A stretch of 43,872 nucleotides of DNA from Candidatus Rokuibacteriota bacterium (GTDB lineage: Bacteria; Methylomirabilota; Methylomirabilia; Rokubacteriales; CSP1-6): NCBI GenBank assembly GCA_016184365.1, contig JACPCW010000136.1, forward strand, positions 1-43,872, read 5' to 3'. Below the pieces are notes generated by a model. The model was not told the origin of the DNA. It did no database searches and was given only the letters and a program-made list of their open reading frames with translations. This document shows positions 1-7,428 of this stretch, in pieces. Made by a program: the position numbers and the translations under genes. The first letter of the stretch is position 1. Each line of letters begins with the position of its first letter.

Positions 1-305
1 TGTTCCCGTGGAAGTCGAGCCCGGAGTCGGGCCGGCACCTCGAGACGCTGCTGCACTCCAAGACGCGCGGCTACTACTACCAGGACGCCGAGACGGACCG
101 GCTGCTCGACCTGTACTTCACGACGCTCGAGCCGAAGAAGCGCGCGGACATCGGCCGTGAGCTGCACGGGTTCCTCCGCGAGGACGCGCCGTGGATCTTC
201 CTCTACCAGCAGCAGGACCTGTTCGGCGTGCGGAAGAACGTCGCGTGGGAGGCGAAGCCGGACTACCTGATGCGCATGCGAGACGTCTCGCTCACGCCGC
301 AGTAA
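1..305 (+). CDS. Peptide-type ABC transporter substrate-binding protein, C-terminal fragment
   Basis: The reading frame is open from base 3 to a TAA at 303-305, giving about 100 residues of the C-terminus of a family 5 (peptide/nickel/opine type) periplasmic binding protein. The residues around DAPWIFLYQQQDLFGVRKNV match the conserved C-terminal segment of DppA/OppA-like proteins, where an aromatic-rich strand is followed by a short helical tail. The start lies outside the window. Two permease genes of the matching DppB/DppC type follow after 6 bases, so this is the first visible gene of an importer operon. The family assignment is firm; the ligand cannot be read from this piece. The downstream amine dehydrogenase genes hint at an amino acid, opine or small peptide ligand (inference). 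Confidence 0.85.
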   Translation, partial: FPWKSSPESGRHLETLLHSKTRGYYYQDAETDRLLDLYFTTLEPKKRADIGRELHGFLREDAPWIFLYQQQDLFGVRKNVAWEAKPDYLMRMRDVSLTPQ

Positions 306-311
306 GCCGCC

Positions 312-1232
312 GTGCGAGCCTTCATCGGGCGGCGGCTGGCTCAGGCGGTCCTCGTGGTCTTCGGGGTCTCGCTGGTGGTGTTCTTCGTGATCCGCCTGAG
401 CGGCGACCCGACGTACCTCATGCTCCCGCCGAACGCGACCGACGAGGACCGGGTGCGGTTCGCGCGGGAGCTCGGGCTGGATCGGCCGCTGCCCGTGCAG
501 TACGGCGTGTTCATCCGGCGCGCCGTCGCCGGCGACTTCGGCCGGTCGCTGCGGTACAACCAGCCGGCCCTCGGCCTCGTGCTCGAGCGGCTGCCGGCCA
601 CGCTCGAGCTCGCCGCGGCGGCGCTGGTGGTCTCGCTCGTGGTCGCGATCCCCGCGGGCGTCGTCTCGGCGGTCCGCCGCAACACGTCGGTGGACAACCT
701 CACCATGCTGGGCGCGCTCTTCGGCCAGTCGATGCCGGTGTTCTGGCTGGGCATACTCCTCATCCTCGTCTTCTCCGTGCGCCTCGACCTCTTTCCGACG
801 TCCGGCCGCGGCACCTTCGCGCATCTCGTGCTCCCGGCGGTGACGCTCGGCCTCTACTCGACGGCACGGGTCACGCGCCTCGTCCGCGCCGGCATGCTGG
901 AGGTCCTCGGCCAGGACTACGTCCGCACGGCGTGGGCCAAAGGCCTCGCCGCGCGGGTCGTCATCTACAAGCACGCGCTCCGCAACACGCTCATCCCGGT
1001 CGTGACGATCGTCGGGCTCGAGCTGGGCACGCTCCTGGGCGGCGCGGTCATCACGGAGACCGTGTTCGCCTGGCCCGGCATCGGGCGGCTCGCCGTCACG
1101 GCGATCTTCCAGCGCGACTACCCGGTGGTGCAGGCGGCGGTCTGCACGACGGCGGTCGTGTTCGTCCTGTCGAACCTGTTCGTGGACGCGGTCTACGGCT
1201 GGCTCGACCCTCGGATCCGAATCACGACGTAG
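312..1232 (+). CDS. ABC transporter permease, DppB/OppB type
   Basis: This 306-residue inner-membrane protein begins at GTG 312, six bases after the preceding stop. It has the layout of DppB-family permeases: an N-terminal membrane helix (LAQAVLVVFGVSLVVFFVI), the family segment with RLSGDPT, a periplasmic loop with ELGLDRPLPVQY, and five further membrane helices. The cytoplasmic EAA loop that docks on the ATPase is seen as VRTAWAKGL, close to residue 210. The C-terminus LDPRIR is typical. It pairs with the next gene to form the channel of a peptide/opine-type importer. No ATPase genes follow in the window, so they must lie elsewhere (often upstream in such operons). Confidence 0.93.
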   Translation: MRAFIGRRLAQAVLVVFGVSLVVFFVIRLSGDPTYLMLPPNATDEDRVRFARELGLDRPLPVQYGVFIRRAVAGDFGRSLRYNQPALGLVLERLPATLELAAAALVVSLVVAIPAGVVSAVRRNTSVDNLTMLGALFGQSMPVFWLGILLILVFSVRLDLFPTSGRGTFAHLVLPAVTLGLYSTARVTRLVRAGMLEVLGQDYVRTAWAKGLAARVVIYKHALRNTLIPVVTIVGLELGTLLGGAVITETVFAWPGIGRLAVTAIFQRDYPVVQAAVCTTAVVFVLSNLFVDAVYGWLDPRIRITT

Positions 1233-1235
1233 GCG

Positions 1236-2135
1236 ATGGCGGTCCAGACCGTCGCCATGCCCGTGCCCGTCGCGCGCCGTCCCCGCGCGCGGTCGCTCCG
1301 GTCGCTGCTCCGGAACCGCGGCGCGCTGATCGGGATGGTGGTCCTGCTCGCGAACGTCATCGCGGCCGTGTTCGCGACGTCGATCGCGCCGATGGACCCG
1401 CTCGACCAGGACATCGCCCAGCGGCTCCTGCCGCCGGCGTGGCTGGACGGCGGCAGCACGGAGCACCTCCTCGGGACCGACCAGCTCGGGCGCGACATCC
1501 TGAGCCGGATCATCCACGGCTCGCGGATCTCCCTGCTCATCGGCTTCCTGTCCGTCGCGATCTCGCTGCCGCTCGGCGTCGCCATCGGGCTCGTCTCGGG
1601 GTATGCCGGCGGGCGCTTCGACGACGCGATGATGCGTCTCGCGGACGTCCAGCTCGCGTTCCCGTTCATCCTGCTCGCGATCACCATCGCGGGCGTGCTC
1701 GGCCCGAGTCCGCGCAACGTCATCGTGATCCTCGCCATCGGCGGCTGGGTGGTCTACGCGCGGATCACGCGCGGGCAGGTGCTCGCGCTGAGGGAAAAGG
1801 AGTTCATCGAGGCCGCGCGCAGCCTCGGCGCGCCGCACATGGGGATCATGCTGCGGCACATCCTGCCGAACGTGCTCACGCCGGTGATCGTGGTCGGCAC
1901 GTTCGCCGTGGCGCAGATGATCCTGCTCGAGTCGTCGTTGAGCTTCCTCGGGCTCGGCGTCCAGCCGCCGACACCGAGCTGGGGCGGCATGCTGAACGAC
2001 GGGCGCGGTTACATCACGCTCGCGTGGTGGCTCACGACCTTTCCGGGCGCGGCGATCATGGTCACCGTGCTGGGGCTCAACTTCCTGGGCGACTGGCTGC
2101 GGGACCTGCTGGACCCGCGGCTCCAGAACCTGTGA
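1236..2135 (+). CDS. ABC transporter permease, DppC/OppC type
   Basis: This is a 299-residue inner-membrane permease, the partner of the DppB-like subunit three bases upstream. It shows the family's N-terminal cytoplasmic arginine-rich stretch, a first helix (GALIGMVVLLANVIAAVFA), the signature LLGTDQLGRDILSRIIHG, five further helices, an EAA loop around IEAARSLGAPHMGIM, and the characteristic LESSLSFLGLGVQPPTPSWG segment. The C-terminal GDWLRDLLDPRL is canonical. Its stop overlaps the start of the ferredoxin-like gene (TGATG), which suggests that transport and oxidation of the ligand are co-expressed. Confidence 0.93.
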   Translation: MAVQTVAMPVPVARRPRARSLRSLLRNRGALIGMVVLLANVIAAVFATSIAPMDPLDQDIAQRLLPPAWLDGGSTEHLLGTDQLGRDILSRIIHGSRISLLIGFLSVAISLPLGVAIGLVSGYAGGRFDDAMMRLADVQLAFPFILLAITIAGVLGPSPRNVIVILAIGGWVVYARITRGQVLALREKEFIEAARSLGAPHMGIMLRHILPNVLTPVIVVGTFAVAQMILLESSLSFLGLGVQPPTPSWGGMLNDGRGYITLAWWLTTFPGAAIMVTVLGLNFLGDWLRDLLDPRLQNL

Positions 2136-2488
2136 TGGAGGACGACATGACGACGACGTCGAACCGGATCGCCGCGGGAGTCGAGCGCGGCGCTCCGTTC
2201 AGCTTCACGGTGGACGGTCAGCCGGTGGAGGCGTATCCGGGCGAGACGCTCGCGGGCGCACTGCTCGCGGCCGGCCGGCGGCTTGCGCGCCGCACGGCAT
2301 GGCGTGACGAGCCGCGCGGCGCGTTCTGCTTCATGGGCGTCTGCCACGACTGCCGCATGGTCGTCGATGGCGTGCCGAACGTGCGCACCTGTCTCACGGT
2401 GGCGCGCGCCGGCATGGTCGTCGAGATGCAGCTCGGCTTCGGCCCGCCTCCGCCGCTCGGCGATTCCGCTCCGGAGGCCCGGCGATGA
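2135..2488 (+). CDS. (2Fe-2S)-binding small subunit of a flavin-linked amine/amino-acid dehydrogenase
   Basis: A 117-residue protein whose ATG overlaps the previous stop (TGATG); a second in-frame ATG at 2147 is possible. It is related to the N-terminal domain of sarcosine oxidase alpha, HcnA and the small opine oxidase subunit. A plant-type ferredoxin fold is indicated by FTVDGQPVEAYPGETLAGAL and four cysteines: C65, C70, C73 and C86 (C-x4-C-x2-C-x12-C), which would hold one [2Fe-2S] cluster. It overlaps the next gene by four bases (ATGA) and presumably passes electrons between the two flavoproteins encoded downstream. Confidence 0.88.
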   Translation: MEDDMTTTSNRIAAGVERGAPFSFTVDGQPVEAYPGETLAGALLAAGRRLARRTAWRDEPRGAFCFMGVCHDCRMVVDGVPNVRTCLTVARAGMVVEMQLGFGPPPPLGDSAPEARR

Positions 2489-3873
2489 GAACCGGAGAGG
2501 TCGTCGTCGTCGGCGCCGGGCCGGCGGGCATCACCGCCGCGGTGGAAGCCTCGCGGGCCGGCGCGCGCGTCCTGCTGATCGACGAAGGCCCCGCGGTCGG
2601 CGGGCAGATCTACCGGCAGGTCGCGACCGAGCTGCGCCCGGGATCCGGCGCCGGCGGGAACGGGTACGCCGCCGACAGCGCGCCCCTCTTCGCGAGCCTC
2701 GCCGCGTCGGGCGTCGAGGTGTGGAGCGACACCGAGGTCTGGGGCATCTTCCCGGACCGCGTGCTCGCGATCCATCGTGGCGGTCGCTCGATGCGTCTCC
2801 AGGCGGGCGGGCTGGTGCTCGCGACCGGCGCCTACGACCGTCCCGTCGCGTTCCCCGGCTGGACGCTGCCCGGCGTCGTCACGGCGGGCGGGACGACGGC
2901 GCTCATCAAGAGCCAGCGGATCATCCCCGGGCGACGCGTGCTGCTCGCCGGCACGGGCCCGCTCCTGCTCGCCGCGGCGGCGGCGCTCGTCCGCGGCGGC
3001 GCCGAGATCGCCGGGATCGCGATCGCCGCGTCGCGCACGGCGTTCCTCGGCCTCCTGCGGCGGCCGGCGGCGCTCGGCAAGGCAATCGACGTCCTCGCCA
3101 CGCTCAAGCGCGCCGGCGTCCCGATGTGGAACGGCCACGGCATCGTGCGCGTCGAGGGCCGCGAAGGCGTGGAGCGCGCCGTCGTCGCGCAGTGGGACGC
3201 CGCGTGGCGCCCGGTGCCCGGGACCGAGCGCGTGATCGACGTCGACACCGTCGTGGTCGGCTACGGCCTCATGGCGTCGAGCGAGCTGGCGCAGCTCGCG
3301 GGCTGCGACGTGACGTACCACGCGGGCCAGGGCGGCTGGGTGCCGGTCACCGCTCCCGATCGCTTCATGGCGACGTCCGTGCCCGGCGTGTTCGTCGCCG
3401 GCGACGGCGCGGGTGTCGCGGGGGCCGAGGCGGGCAAGCTGCAGGGCGAGCTGGCCGGGCTCGGCGCCGCGCGTCACGCCGGCAAGCTGACCGACGGCGA
3501 TGCCGCGGCGCGCGCGAAGGCGCCACTCCGCGACCTCGGCAAGATGGCGTCGTTCCGGCGCGCGCTCGAGCGGATGCACGCACCGGAGCCCGGGCTCTTC
3601 GAGCTCGCCGAGGACGACACGATCGTGTGCCGCTGCGAGGAAGTCACCGCCGGCGAGGTTCGTCAGGCGGTGGGCGACGGCGCGCGGCTCGTCACCGAGG
3701 TTCGCGCGGCGACGCGCTGCGGAATGGGGCTCTGCCAGGGACGCCTGTGCATCCCGACGGTGGCCGGGCTCATCGAGCGATACGCAGGGACGCTGACGAC
3801 CAGCGTCGGGCGCCTCACCGCGCGCCCACCCGTTCGTCCGCTGCCGGTCACCGCGCTGGCGGACGAGGCATGA
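2485..3873 (+). CDS. NAD(P)/FAD-dependent oxidoreductase with C-terminal BFD-type [2Fe-2S] domain (large subunit)
   Basis: This 462-residue protein has a Rossmann dinucleotide fold at the very N-terminus (VVVVGAGPAGITAAVEASRAG), a second nucleotide-binding region near residue 150 (RRVLLAGTGPLLLAAAAALV), the FAD ATG motif (LVLATGAYDRP) and the late VFVAGDGAGVAGAEAG motif. The C-terminal region carries cysteines at 382, 384, 412 and 417, the BFD-like [2Fe-2S] arrangement, plus an extra C422. This is the architecture of HcnB, of opine oxidase large subunits and of hydroxyproline dehydrogenase alpha subunits. With its neighbours it forms a heterotrimeric dehydrogenase. The substrate is unknown; hydrogen cyanide synthase is possible but less likely than an amino-acid or opine dehydrogenase next to a peptide importer. 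Confidence 0.88.
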   Translation: MRTGEVVVVGAGPAGITAAVEASRAGARVLLIDEGPAVGGQIYRQVATELRPGSGAGGNGYAADSAPLFASLAASGVEVWSDTEVWGIFPDRVLAIHRGGRSMRLQAGGLVLATGAYDRPVAFPGWTLPGVVTAGGTTALIKSQRIIPGRRVLLAGTGPLLLAAAAALVRGGAEIAGIAIAASRTAFLGLLRRPAALGKAIDVLATLKRAGVPMWNGHGIVRVEGREGVERAVVAQWDAAWRPVPGTERVIDVDTVVVGYGLMASSELAQLAGCDVTYHAGQGGWVPVTAPDRFMATSVPGVFVAGDGAGVAGAEAGKLQGELAGLGAARHAGKLTDGDAAARAKAPLRDLGKMASFRRALERMHAPEPGLFELAEDDTIVCRCEEVTAGEVRQAVGDGARLVTEVRAATRCGMGLCQGRLCIPTVAGLIERYAGTLTTSVGRLTARPPVRPLPVTALADEA

Positions 3874-4997
3874 CATCGCCTGACGTCGTCGTCGTCGGAG
3901 CGGGCGCGCGCGGGGCGAGCATCGCCTACTACCTCGCGCGAGCCGGCGTGCGGGTCACGCTGATCGAGAAGGGGTTCCTCGCGTCCGGGACGTCGGGCGC
4001 GAACGTCGGACTCGTCAACGTCTCGGGCAAGGGGCCCGAGCACTACACCGCCTTCAGCCTGCTGAGCGCCGGGATGTACCCGAAGCTCGTCGCGGATCTG
4101 GACGCGCCGGTCGACTACCAGCGCGACGGCAACATGCAGGTGGCGCTGACGGACGCCGAGGCGGAGCAGCTCGCGAAGCAGGCGGCCCGGCAGAGCGCCG
4201 TCCCCGGTGTCACCGTCGAGCTGCTGGACGCGCGTCGAGCGCGCGAGCTCGAGCCGGCGATGTCGCCGCGCGTCGCGGCCGCGACGTACTGCGCGCAGGA
4301 CGGCAACGTCGATCCGATGAAGCTCACGCTCGCGCTCGGGCGCGCGGCGCGGCGCCACGGCGCCGAGGTCCTGTATCACCGGGAGGTCACCGGCATCCGG
4401 CTCGCGGCCGGCCGCGTGGCCGCTGCGGTGACGGCCGAGGGCGAGATTCCGACCGGCGCGATCGTCGATGCCGCGGGCATTTTCGTGCCGCGCGTGGCGC
4501 AGATGGTCGGCGTGAGCGTCCCTCTGCTGCCACAGCGCGGTCAGGTCTACCACCTGGAACCGCTCCCCGCGGTCATGCAGCGGCCCGTCGCGGGCCTGCG
4601 CCAGTTCCGGAGCGGGACGGTGATGGTGGGCACGACGAACGAGTTCGTCGGCTTCGACCGGACCGTCACCTACGAGGCGGGGTCACGGAACCTCGATCGC
4701 GCGCGCCGGATCTTTCCCGCGCTGGCGCGGGCACGCGTGCTGCGAGCGTGGGCGGGGCTCCGCCCGATGCCACCCGACGGCCAGCCGATCTACACCGCGG
4801 TCCGCGAGGTGCCGGGATTCTACGTCGCGGTCGGGCACAGCGGGATCACGCTCGCGCCGATCACCGGCCAGGTGTTCCTCGACCTGATCACGACGGGCGG
4901 CACGTCGCTGCCGATCGGGCCGTACGGTCTCGACCGGTTCACCGCGGCCGACCACGAGTGGGCGCGGCAGCCGGTGAAGGGGGACGCGCGCCACTGA
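3870..4997 (+). CDS. FAD-dependent amine/D-amino-acid dehydrogenase (DadA/HcnC-like) subunit
   Basis: A 375-residue DAO-fold flavoprotein starting at an ATGA overlap with the previous gene. The N-terminus holds the FAD-binding GAGARGASIAYYLARAG, then a conserved GTSGANVGLV region, then the GNVDP segment and the C-terminal RPMPPDGQPIYTA and VAVGHSGITLAPITGQ motifs that close over FAD and substrate in glycine oxidase and D-amino-acid dehydrogenases. It is expected to be the catalytic subunit, oxidising a C-N bond and passing electrons to the two iron-sulfur partners. It is the last gene of the operon; the region to the TetR promoter is short. Confidence 0.88.
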   Translation: MTSPDVVVVGAGARGASIAYYLARAGVRVTLIEKGFLASGTSGANVGLVNVSGKGPEHYTAFSLLSAGMYPKLVADLDAPVDYQRDGNMQVALTDAEAEQLAKQAARQSAVPGVTVELLDARRARELEPAMSPRVAAATYCAQDGNVDPMKLTLALGRAARRHGAEVLYHREVTGIRLAAGRVAAAVTAEGEIPTGAIVDAAGIFVPRVAQMVGVSVPLLPQRGQVYHLEPLPAVMQRPVAGLRQFRSGTVMVGTTNEFVGFDRTVTYEAGSRNLDRARRIFPALARARVLRAWAGLRPMPPDGQPIYTAVREVPGFYVAVGHSGITLAPITGQVFLDLITTGGTSLPIGPYGLDRFTAADHEWARQPVKGDARH

Positions 4998-5084
4998 CCC
5001 GCGAAGCCTCGCGATGAGCCGGTCGGCGCGATCGAGCTCGCGCGCTCCCGCGCGTAACGGCCGGTCCGCCCCCGGGCCAGGCAG

Positions 5085-5777
5085 ATGCTTGACAGTGTCC
5101 GGCGCCCCACCCTACTATTTGACCCGTTGTTCAAATTGAACAGCCGGTCAAAAAACGGCCCCGCGCGCGCGACCCCGCCCGATACGACGCTCACGTGGCG
5201 ACGGGGCGCGAGCCCGGCGGCCCGCCGCAAGGAAATCTTCCGCAGCCTCGGCCTCGTGCTGCGGGAGCGCGGGCTCGCCTCGCTCACCATGCAGGACATC
5301 GCCGACCGGCTCGGGATGACCAAGGGCAGCCTCTACTACTACTTCAAGGACAAGCAGGACCTGCTGTACCAGTGTCACCTCGCGTGCATGAGCGTCTCCC
5401 TCGACGCCCTCGCCCGGACGAAAGGAAGCCGCCGTCCGCCCGCCGCGCGCCTGCGCGCCGTCCTCACGCAGCACATTCGTGCCATCACGGACGAGGTGTA
5501 CGGCGCCGTGATGCTCACGGACCTCGAATCGCTCGCCCCGCCGCAGCGCAAGCGCTACGTCGCCATGCGCGACCGCTTCGAGAAGGGCGTGCGCGCCCTG
5601 ATCCGCGAAGGCGTGCGGCGCGGCGAGTTCAAGCCCGTGGACGCTCGCCTCGCGGGCTTCGCCATCCTCGGCGCCATCAACTGGATTCCCAAGTGGTACC
5701 ACCCCGGCGGCGAGCTGTCCTCGGAAGCGATCGCGGAGAGCTTCGTCGATTTCCTCGTCGCCGCCCTTGAACCGTGA
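5085..5777 (+). CDS. TetR/AcrR family transcriptional regulator
   Basis: The maximal frame gives 230 residues. The helix-turn-helix is clear: RKEIFRSLGLVLRERG, then LTMQDIADRLGMTKGSLYYYFKDKQDLL, the hallmark TetR segment near residues 67-94. The remainder is the helical ligand-binding and dimer domain, similar to fatty-acid-catabolism regulators (a TetR_C domain with ILGAINWIPKWYHPGG). The start is unresolved. ATG 5085 lies upstream of the predicted -35 box, while the only later in-frame candidates before the DNA-binding domain are TTG 5127 and TTG 5136 inside the operator. TTG 5136 would give a 213-residue protein from a nearly leaderless transcript. It likely represses itself and the acid-catabolism operon beginning at 6125. 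Confidence 0.88.
   Translation: MLDSVRRPTLLFDPLFKLNSRSKNGPARATPPDTTLTWRRGASPAARRKEIFRSLGLVLRERGLASLTMQDIADRLGMTKGSLYYYFKDKQDLLYQCHLACMSVSLDALARTKGSRRPPAARLRAVLTQHIRAITDEVYGAVMLTDLESLAPPQRKRYVAMRDRFEKGVRALIREGVRRGEFKPVDARLAGFAILGAINWIPKWYHPGGELSSEAIAESFVDFLVAALEP
5089..5118 (+). promoter_or_regulatory. Sigma-70-type promoter in front of the TetR gene
   Basis: TTGACA at 5089-5094 is a perfect -35 box. TACTAT at 5113-5118 is a good -10 box, with an 18-base spacer. Transcription would begin near 5125, inside the palindrome described next. The boxes are strikingly canonical in this GC-rich DNA. If used, they exclude the ATG at 5085 as the regulator's start, since it lies upstream of the -35. Confidence 0.7.
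5119..5151 (+). promoter_or_regulatory. 33-bp palindromic operator, probable TetR autoregulatory site
   Basis: The arms TTGACC...TTGTTCAA and TTGAACA...GGTCAA form an inverted repeat centred at 5135. Outside the central base, only two of sixteen base pairs fail to match (C/C at the 7th and T/G at the 9th position). It begins one base after the -10 box and covers the predicted transcription start, an ideal place for a dimeric repressor to block initiation. The neighbouring TetR product is the obvious ligand-responsive binder (inference). No second copy was seen in front of the downstream catabolic genes. Confidence 0.72.
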
Positions 5778-5795
5778 CGGCCTGACGAGCGCCCG

Positions 5796-6036
5796 TGGAT
5801 CGACCTCTTCAAGCACGCGCTGCCCATCCGCGAGCAGTATTCGAAGAACGTCGCCCTCTGGCAGAGCGAGATCGGCGAGCAGAACGAGGTGCTGCACCGG
5901 TGGGCGTACCGCGACCTCAAGGAGCGGGCGGACGTCCCCGCGCGCTCGCAGGAGGATCCCGACTGGCAGGGCGTTCATCGCGCAGACGCATCCGCTGCTG
6001 GTCAGCCAGCGATCGATGATCCTCACCCCCGCGTGA
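5796..6036 (+). pseudogene. NIPSNAP-family gene remnant (5' truncated and frameshifted)
   Basis: From 5796 the frame reads through LFKHALPI, NVALWQSEIGEQNEVLHRWA, YRDLKERADV and EDPDWQ, matching the middle of NIPSNAP proteins (the family's W-x-E-I-G-x-x-N...H-x-W-A-Y motif). Between 5970 and 5974 the match moves to another frame, where it finishes as FIAQTHPLLVSQRSMILTPA and a TGA at 6034-6036. The expected N-terminal strand (about 15-20 residues, MIYELRTY-like) is missing because the sequence abuts the TetR stop. Both a deletion and an indel are therefore needed, so this is a dead gene. NIPSNAP genes commonly sit in aromatic or acyl-CoA catabolic operons, which fits the neighbours. Confidence 0.72.
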
Positions 6037-6119
6037 ACGATATCTACGATCCATCCAGGCACGCCAAGGCGCAGCGGTTCGTCGACCGCCGGTCCGCCTC
6101 GGCCGGCGCAGGAGAGTGA
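6033..6119 (+). pseudogene. Remnant of the C-terminus of a phenylacetate-CoA-ligase-like gene
   Basis: The frame from 6033 encodes NDIYDPSRHAKAQRFVDRR and a TGA at 6117-6119. The intact ligase at 13098-14438 ends with DDIYDPARQAKAERLVDRR, so these are homologous C-termini. Nothing of the other 420 or so residues remains upstream, where the NIPSNAP remnant begins instead. A ligase gene was therefore lost here, leaving only its tail and the ribosome binding site of the next gene. Confidence 0.65.
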
Positions 6120-6124
6120 TGACG

Positions 6125-6565
6125 ATGAGCGACGAGCTGACCGTGGGCGACAGTTTCGTCACGCCGTCCAAGACGCTGACGGACGCCCACTTCCTGTTCT
6201 TCTCCGGTCTCACCGGCGACGCGCATCCCATTCATTACGATGTCGAGTACGCGCGGGCCACGCGCTTCGGCAAGCCCCTCGCGCACGGCCTGTTGCTGGC
6301 ATCGCTGACGGCCCTGGGTGCCTCCTCGGCCATGCACCGCATCGACGGCTTCGTCTTCGTGGAGCAGGGATCCCGCTTCGTGAGCCCGGCGCTCGTCGGC
6401 GACACCATCACGCCGCGCCTCACGGTCGAGAAGATCTGGCAGGAAGGCAAGCGGCGCTTCATCCGCATCGCCACCTCGCTCACGAACCAGCGCGGCGAGA
6501 TCGTGCTGGAGGGATTTCACGTCTACCGGATGCTGCCGGGCGCGACACCGCCTGCCACCGTCTGA
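6125..6565 (+). CDS. MaoC-family hot-dog hydratase
   Basis: A 146-residue single hot-dog protein. It contains the hydratase-2 signature FSGLTGDAHPIHYDVEYA with the catalytic Asp and His of the R-specific enoyl-CoA hydratase family, followed by GKPLAHGLLLAS. ATG 6125 is preferred over GTG 6116 and ATG 6119 because it leaves an 8-base gap from GGAGAG at 6111-6116. It probably hydrates an enoyl-CoA or performs a related dehydration in the acid pathway encoded by the operon. A second, active-site-deficient MaoC protein is encoded two genes downstream and may be its partner. Confidence 0.87.
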   Translation: MSDELTVGDSFVTPSKTLTDAHFLFFSGLTGDAHPIHYDVEYARATRFGKPLAHGLLLASLTALGASSAMHRIDGFVFVEQGSRFVSPALVGDTITPRLTVEKIWQEGKRRFIRIATSLTNQRGEIVLEGFHVYRMLPGATPPATV

Positions 6566-6579
6566 ACGGAGGACCGCGT

Positions 6580-6978
6580 ATGACACGAGCAGGACGAGAG
6601 GTCGTCACCGGCGGTGGGCCGTGGTCCAGCCGCTACACCTACGCGCCCGCCCTGCGGGTGGGCGACACCGTGTTCCTGTCGGGCACGACGGGCACGGACG
6701 ACGAGGGCCGGATCACCGCGCCCGGCGACATCGTCGAGCAGACCCGGCAGATCTTCCGCAAGTTCGAGCGGCTGCTCAACGCGGCCGGGGGCTCGTGCGA
6801 GGACATCGTGCAGACGGTCGACTACATCACCAGCACGGACAACTACAAGGGCACGGCGGGTGTGCGGCGCGAGTTTCTCAAGGAGGCGCGTCCCGCGTCC
6901 ACCGGCGTCATCGTCGTGGGCCTCCTGCGCGAAGGCGCGCTCATCGAGATCTCCGCCGTCGCCCTCCTGAAAGGCTGA
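6580..6978 (+). CDS. RidA/YjgF-family enamine/imine deaminase-like protein
   Basis: A 132-residue protein of the RidA fold. It shows the family pattern of an early aromatic segment (YTYAPALRVGDTVFLSGTTG), a central helix with IVEQTRQIFRKFERLLNAAG, the DIVQTVDYIT strand and a C-terminal SAVALL. The canonical RidA substrate arginine may correspond to the R in EARPASTG, which is followed by TGVIVVGL. An AACGGAGGA ribosome site lies 5-8 bases upstream of ATG 6580. In catabolic operons such members often hydrolyse reactive intermediates rather than act on 2-aminoacrylate; the true substrate is unknown. Confidence 0.87.
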   Translation: MTRAGREVVTGGGPWSSRYTYAPALRVGDTVFLSGTTGTDDEGRITAPGDIVEQTRQIFRKFERLLNAAGGSCEDIVQTVDYITSTDNYKGTAGVRREFLKEARPASTGVIVVGLLREGALIEISAVALLKG

Positions 6979-6981
6979 GCC

Positions 6982-7428
6982 ATGTCGCTCTTCTGGGAGG
7001 ACTTCGAGCTCGGCAAGCGCTACCCGACGTACGGCCGCACGGTGACGGAGGGCGACCTGTCGCTCTTCTGCGCCTTCGTGGGCTACCACGTGCCGCTCTT
7101 CATCGACGAGGAGTACGCCAAACGCACCCCGTACAAGGGGCGGATCGCGCCCAGCGCGTTCACGATGTCCGTGTCCACCGCGATGACGGAAGGCCTCTTC
7201 CGCCACTCGATCATCGCGCTCCTCAGCGTGGACCACGGGCGCTTTCACTCGCCCGTGCGGGCGGGCGACACCATCCGCACGGAGGTCGAGGTCGTCTCCA
7301 AGCGCGAGACCTCCGCCGGCGACCGTGGCATCGTGGTGTTCCGCGATCACGTGCTGAACCAGCGCGACCAGATCGTGCTCCAGATCGACAAGACGACGCT
7401 GATCAGGCGCCGTGACGGAGCGGCGTGA
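6982..7428 (+). CDS. MaoC-like hot-dog protein lacking the catalytic dyad
   Basis: A 148-residue hot-dog protein starting at ATG 6982. It aligns with MaoC proteins at FWEDFELGKRYPTYGRTVTEGD and in the second half (FHSPVRAGDTIRTEVEVVSK). At the hydratase signature it reads FVGYHVPLFIDEEYA instead of the usual G-D-x-N-P-x-H-x-D, so the catalytic Asp and His are replaced by Tyr and Phe, and the later HG is SA. It is therefore unlikely to hydrate alone and may be the structural half of a heterodimer with the intact MaoC at 6125. It overlaps the TRAP permease gene by four bases (GTGA). Confidence 0.83.
   Translation: MSLFWEDFELGKRYPTYGRTVTEGDLSLFCAFVGYHVPLFIDEEYAKRTPYKGRIAPSAFTMSVSTAMTEGLFRHSIIALLSVDHGRFHSPVRAGDTIRTEVEVVSKRETSAGDRGIVVFRDHVLNQRDQIVLQIDKTTLIRRRDGAA

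Noticed and set aside
2218..3876. Long open frame antisense to the FAD oxidoreductase (552 codons)
   Set aside because: Arginine-, alanine- and histidine-rich composition without any motif, exactly opposite a convincing flavoprotein. The same applies to other long antisense frames such as 17491-19629, 21223-23277 and 23009-25171.
2135..4997. Hydrogen cyanide synthase HcnABC linked to the cyanase fragment as a cyanide/cyanate system
   Set aside because: The three subunits have the HcnABC domain order, but opine, hydroxyproline and D-amino-acid dehydrogenases share it, and a peptide-type importer precedes them. The cyanase is broken and belongs with nitrate-type genes 11 kb away.
5089..5151. 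The palindrome as an attachment site or transposon end
   Set aside because: No integrase or transposase, no direct-repeat partner, and the position right after a -10 box next to a TetR gene explains it better as an operator.
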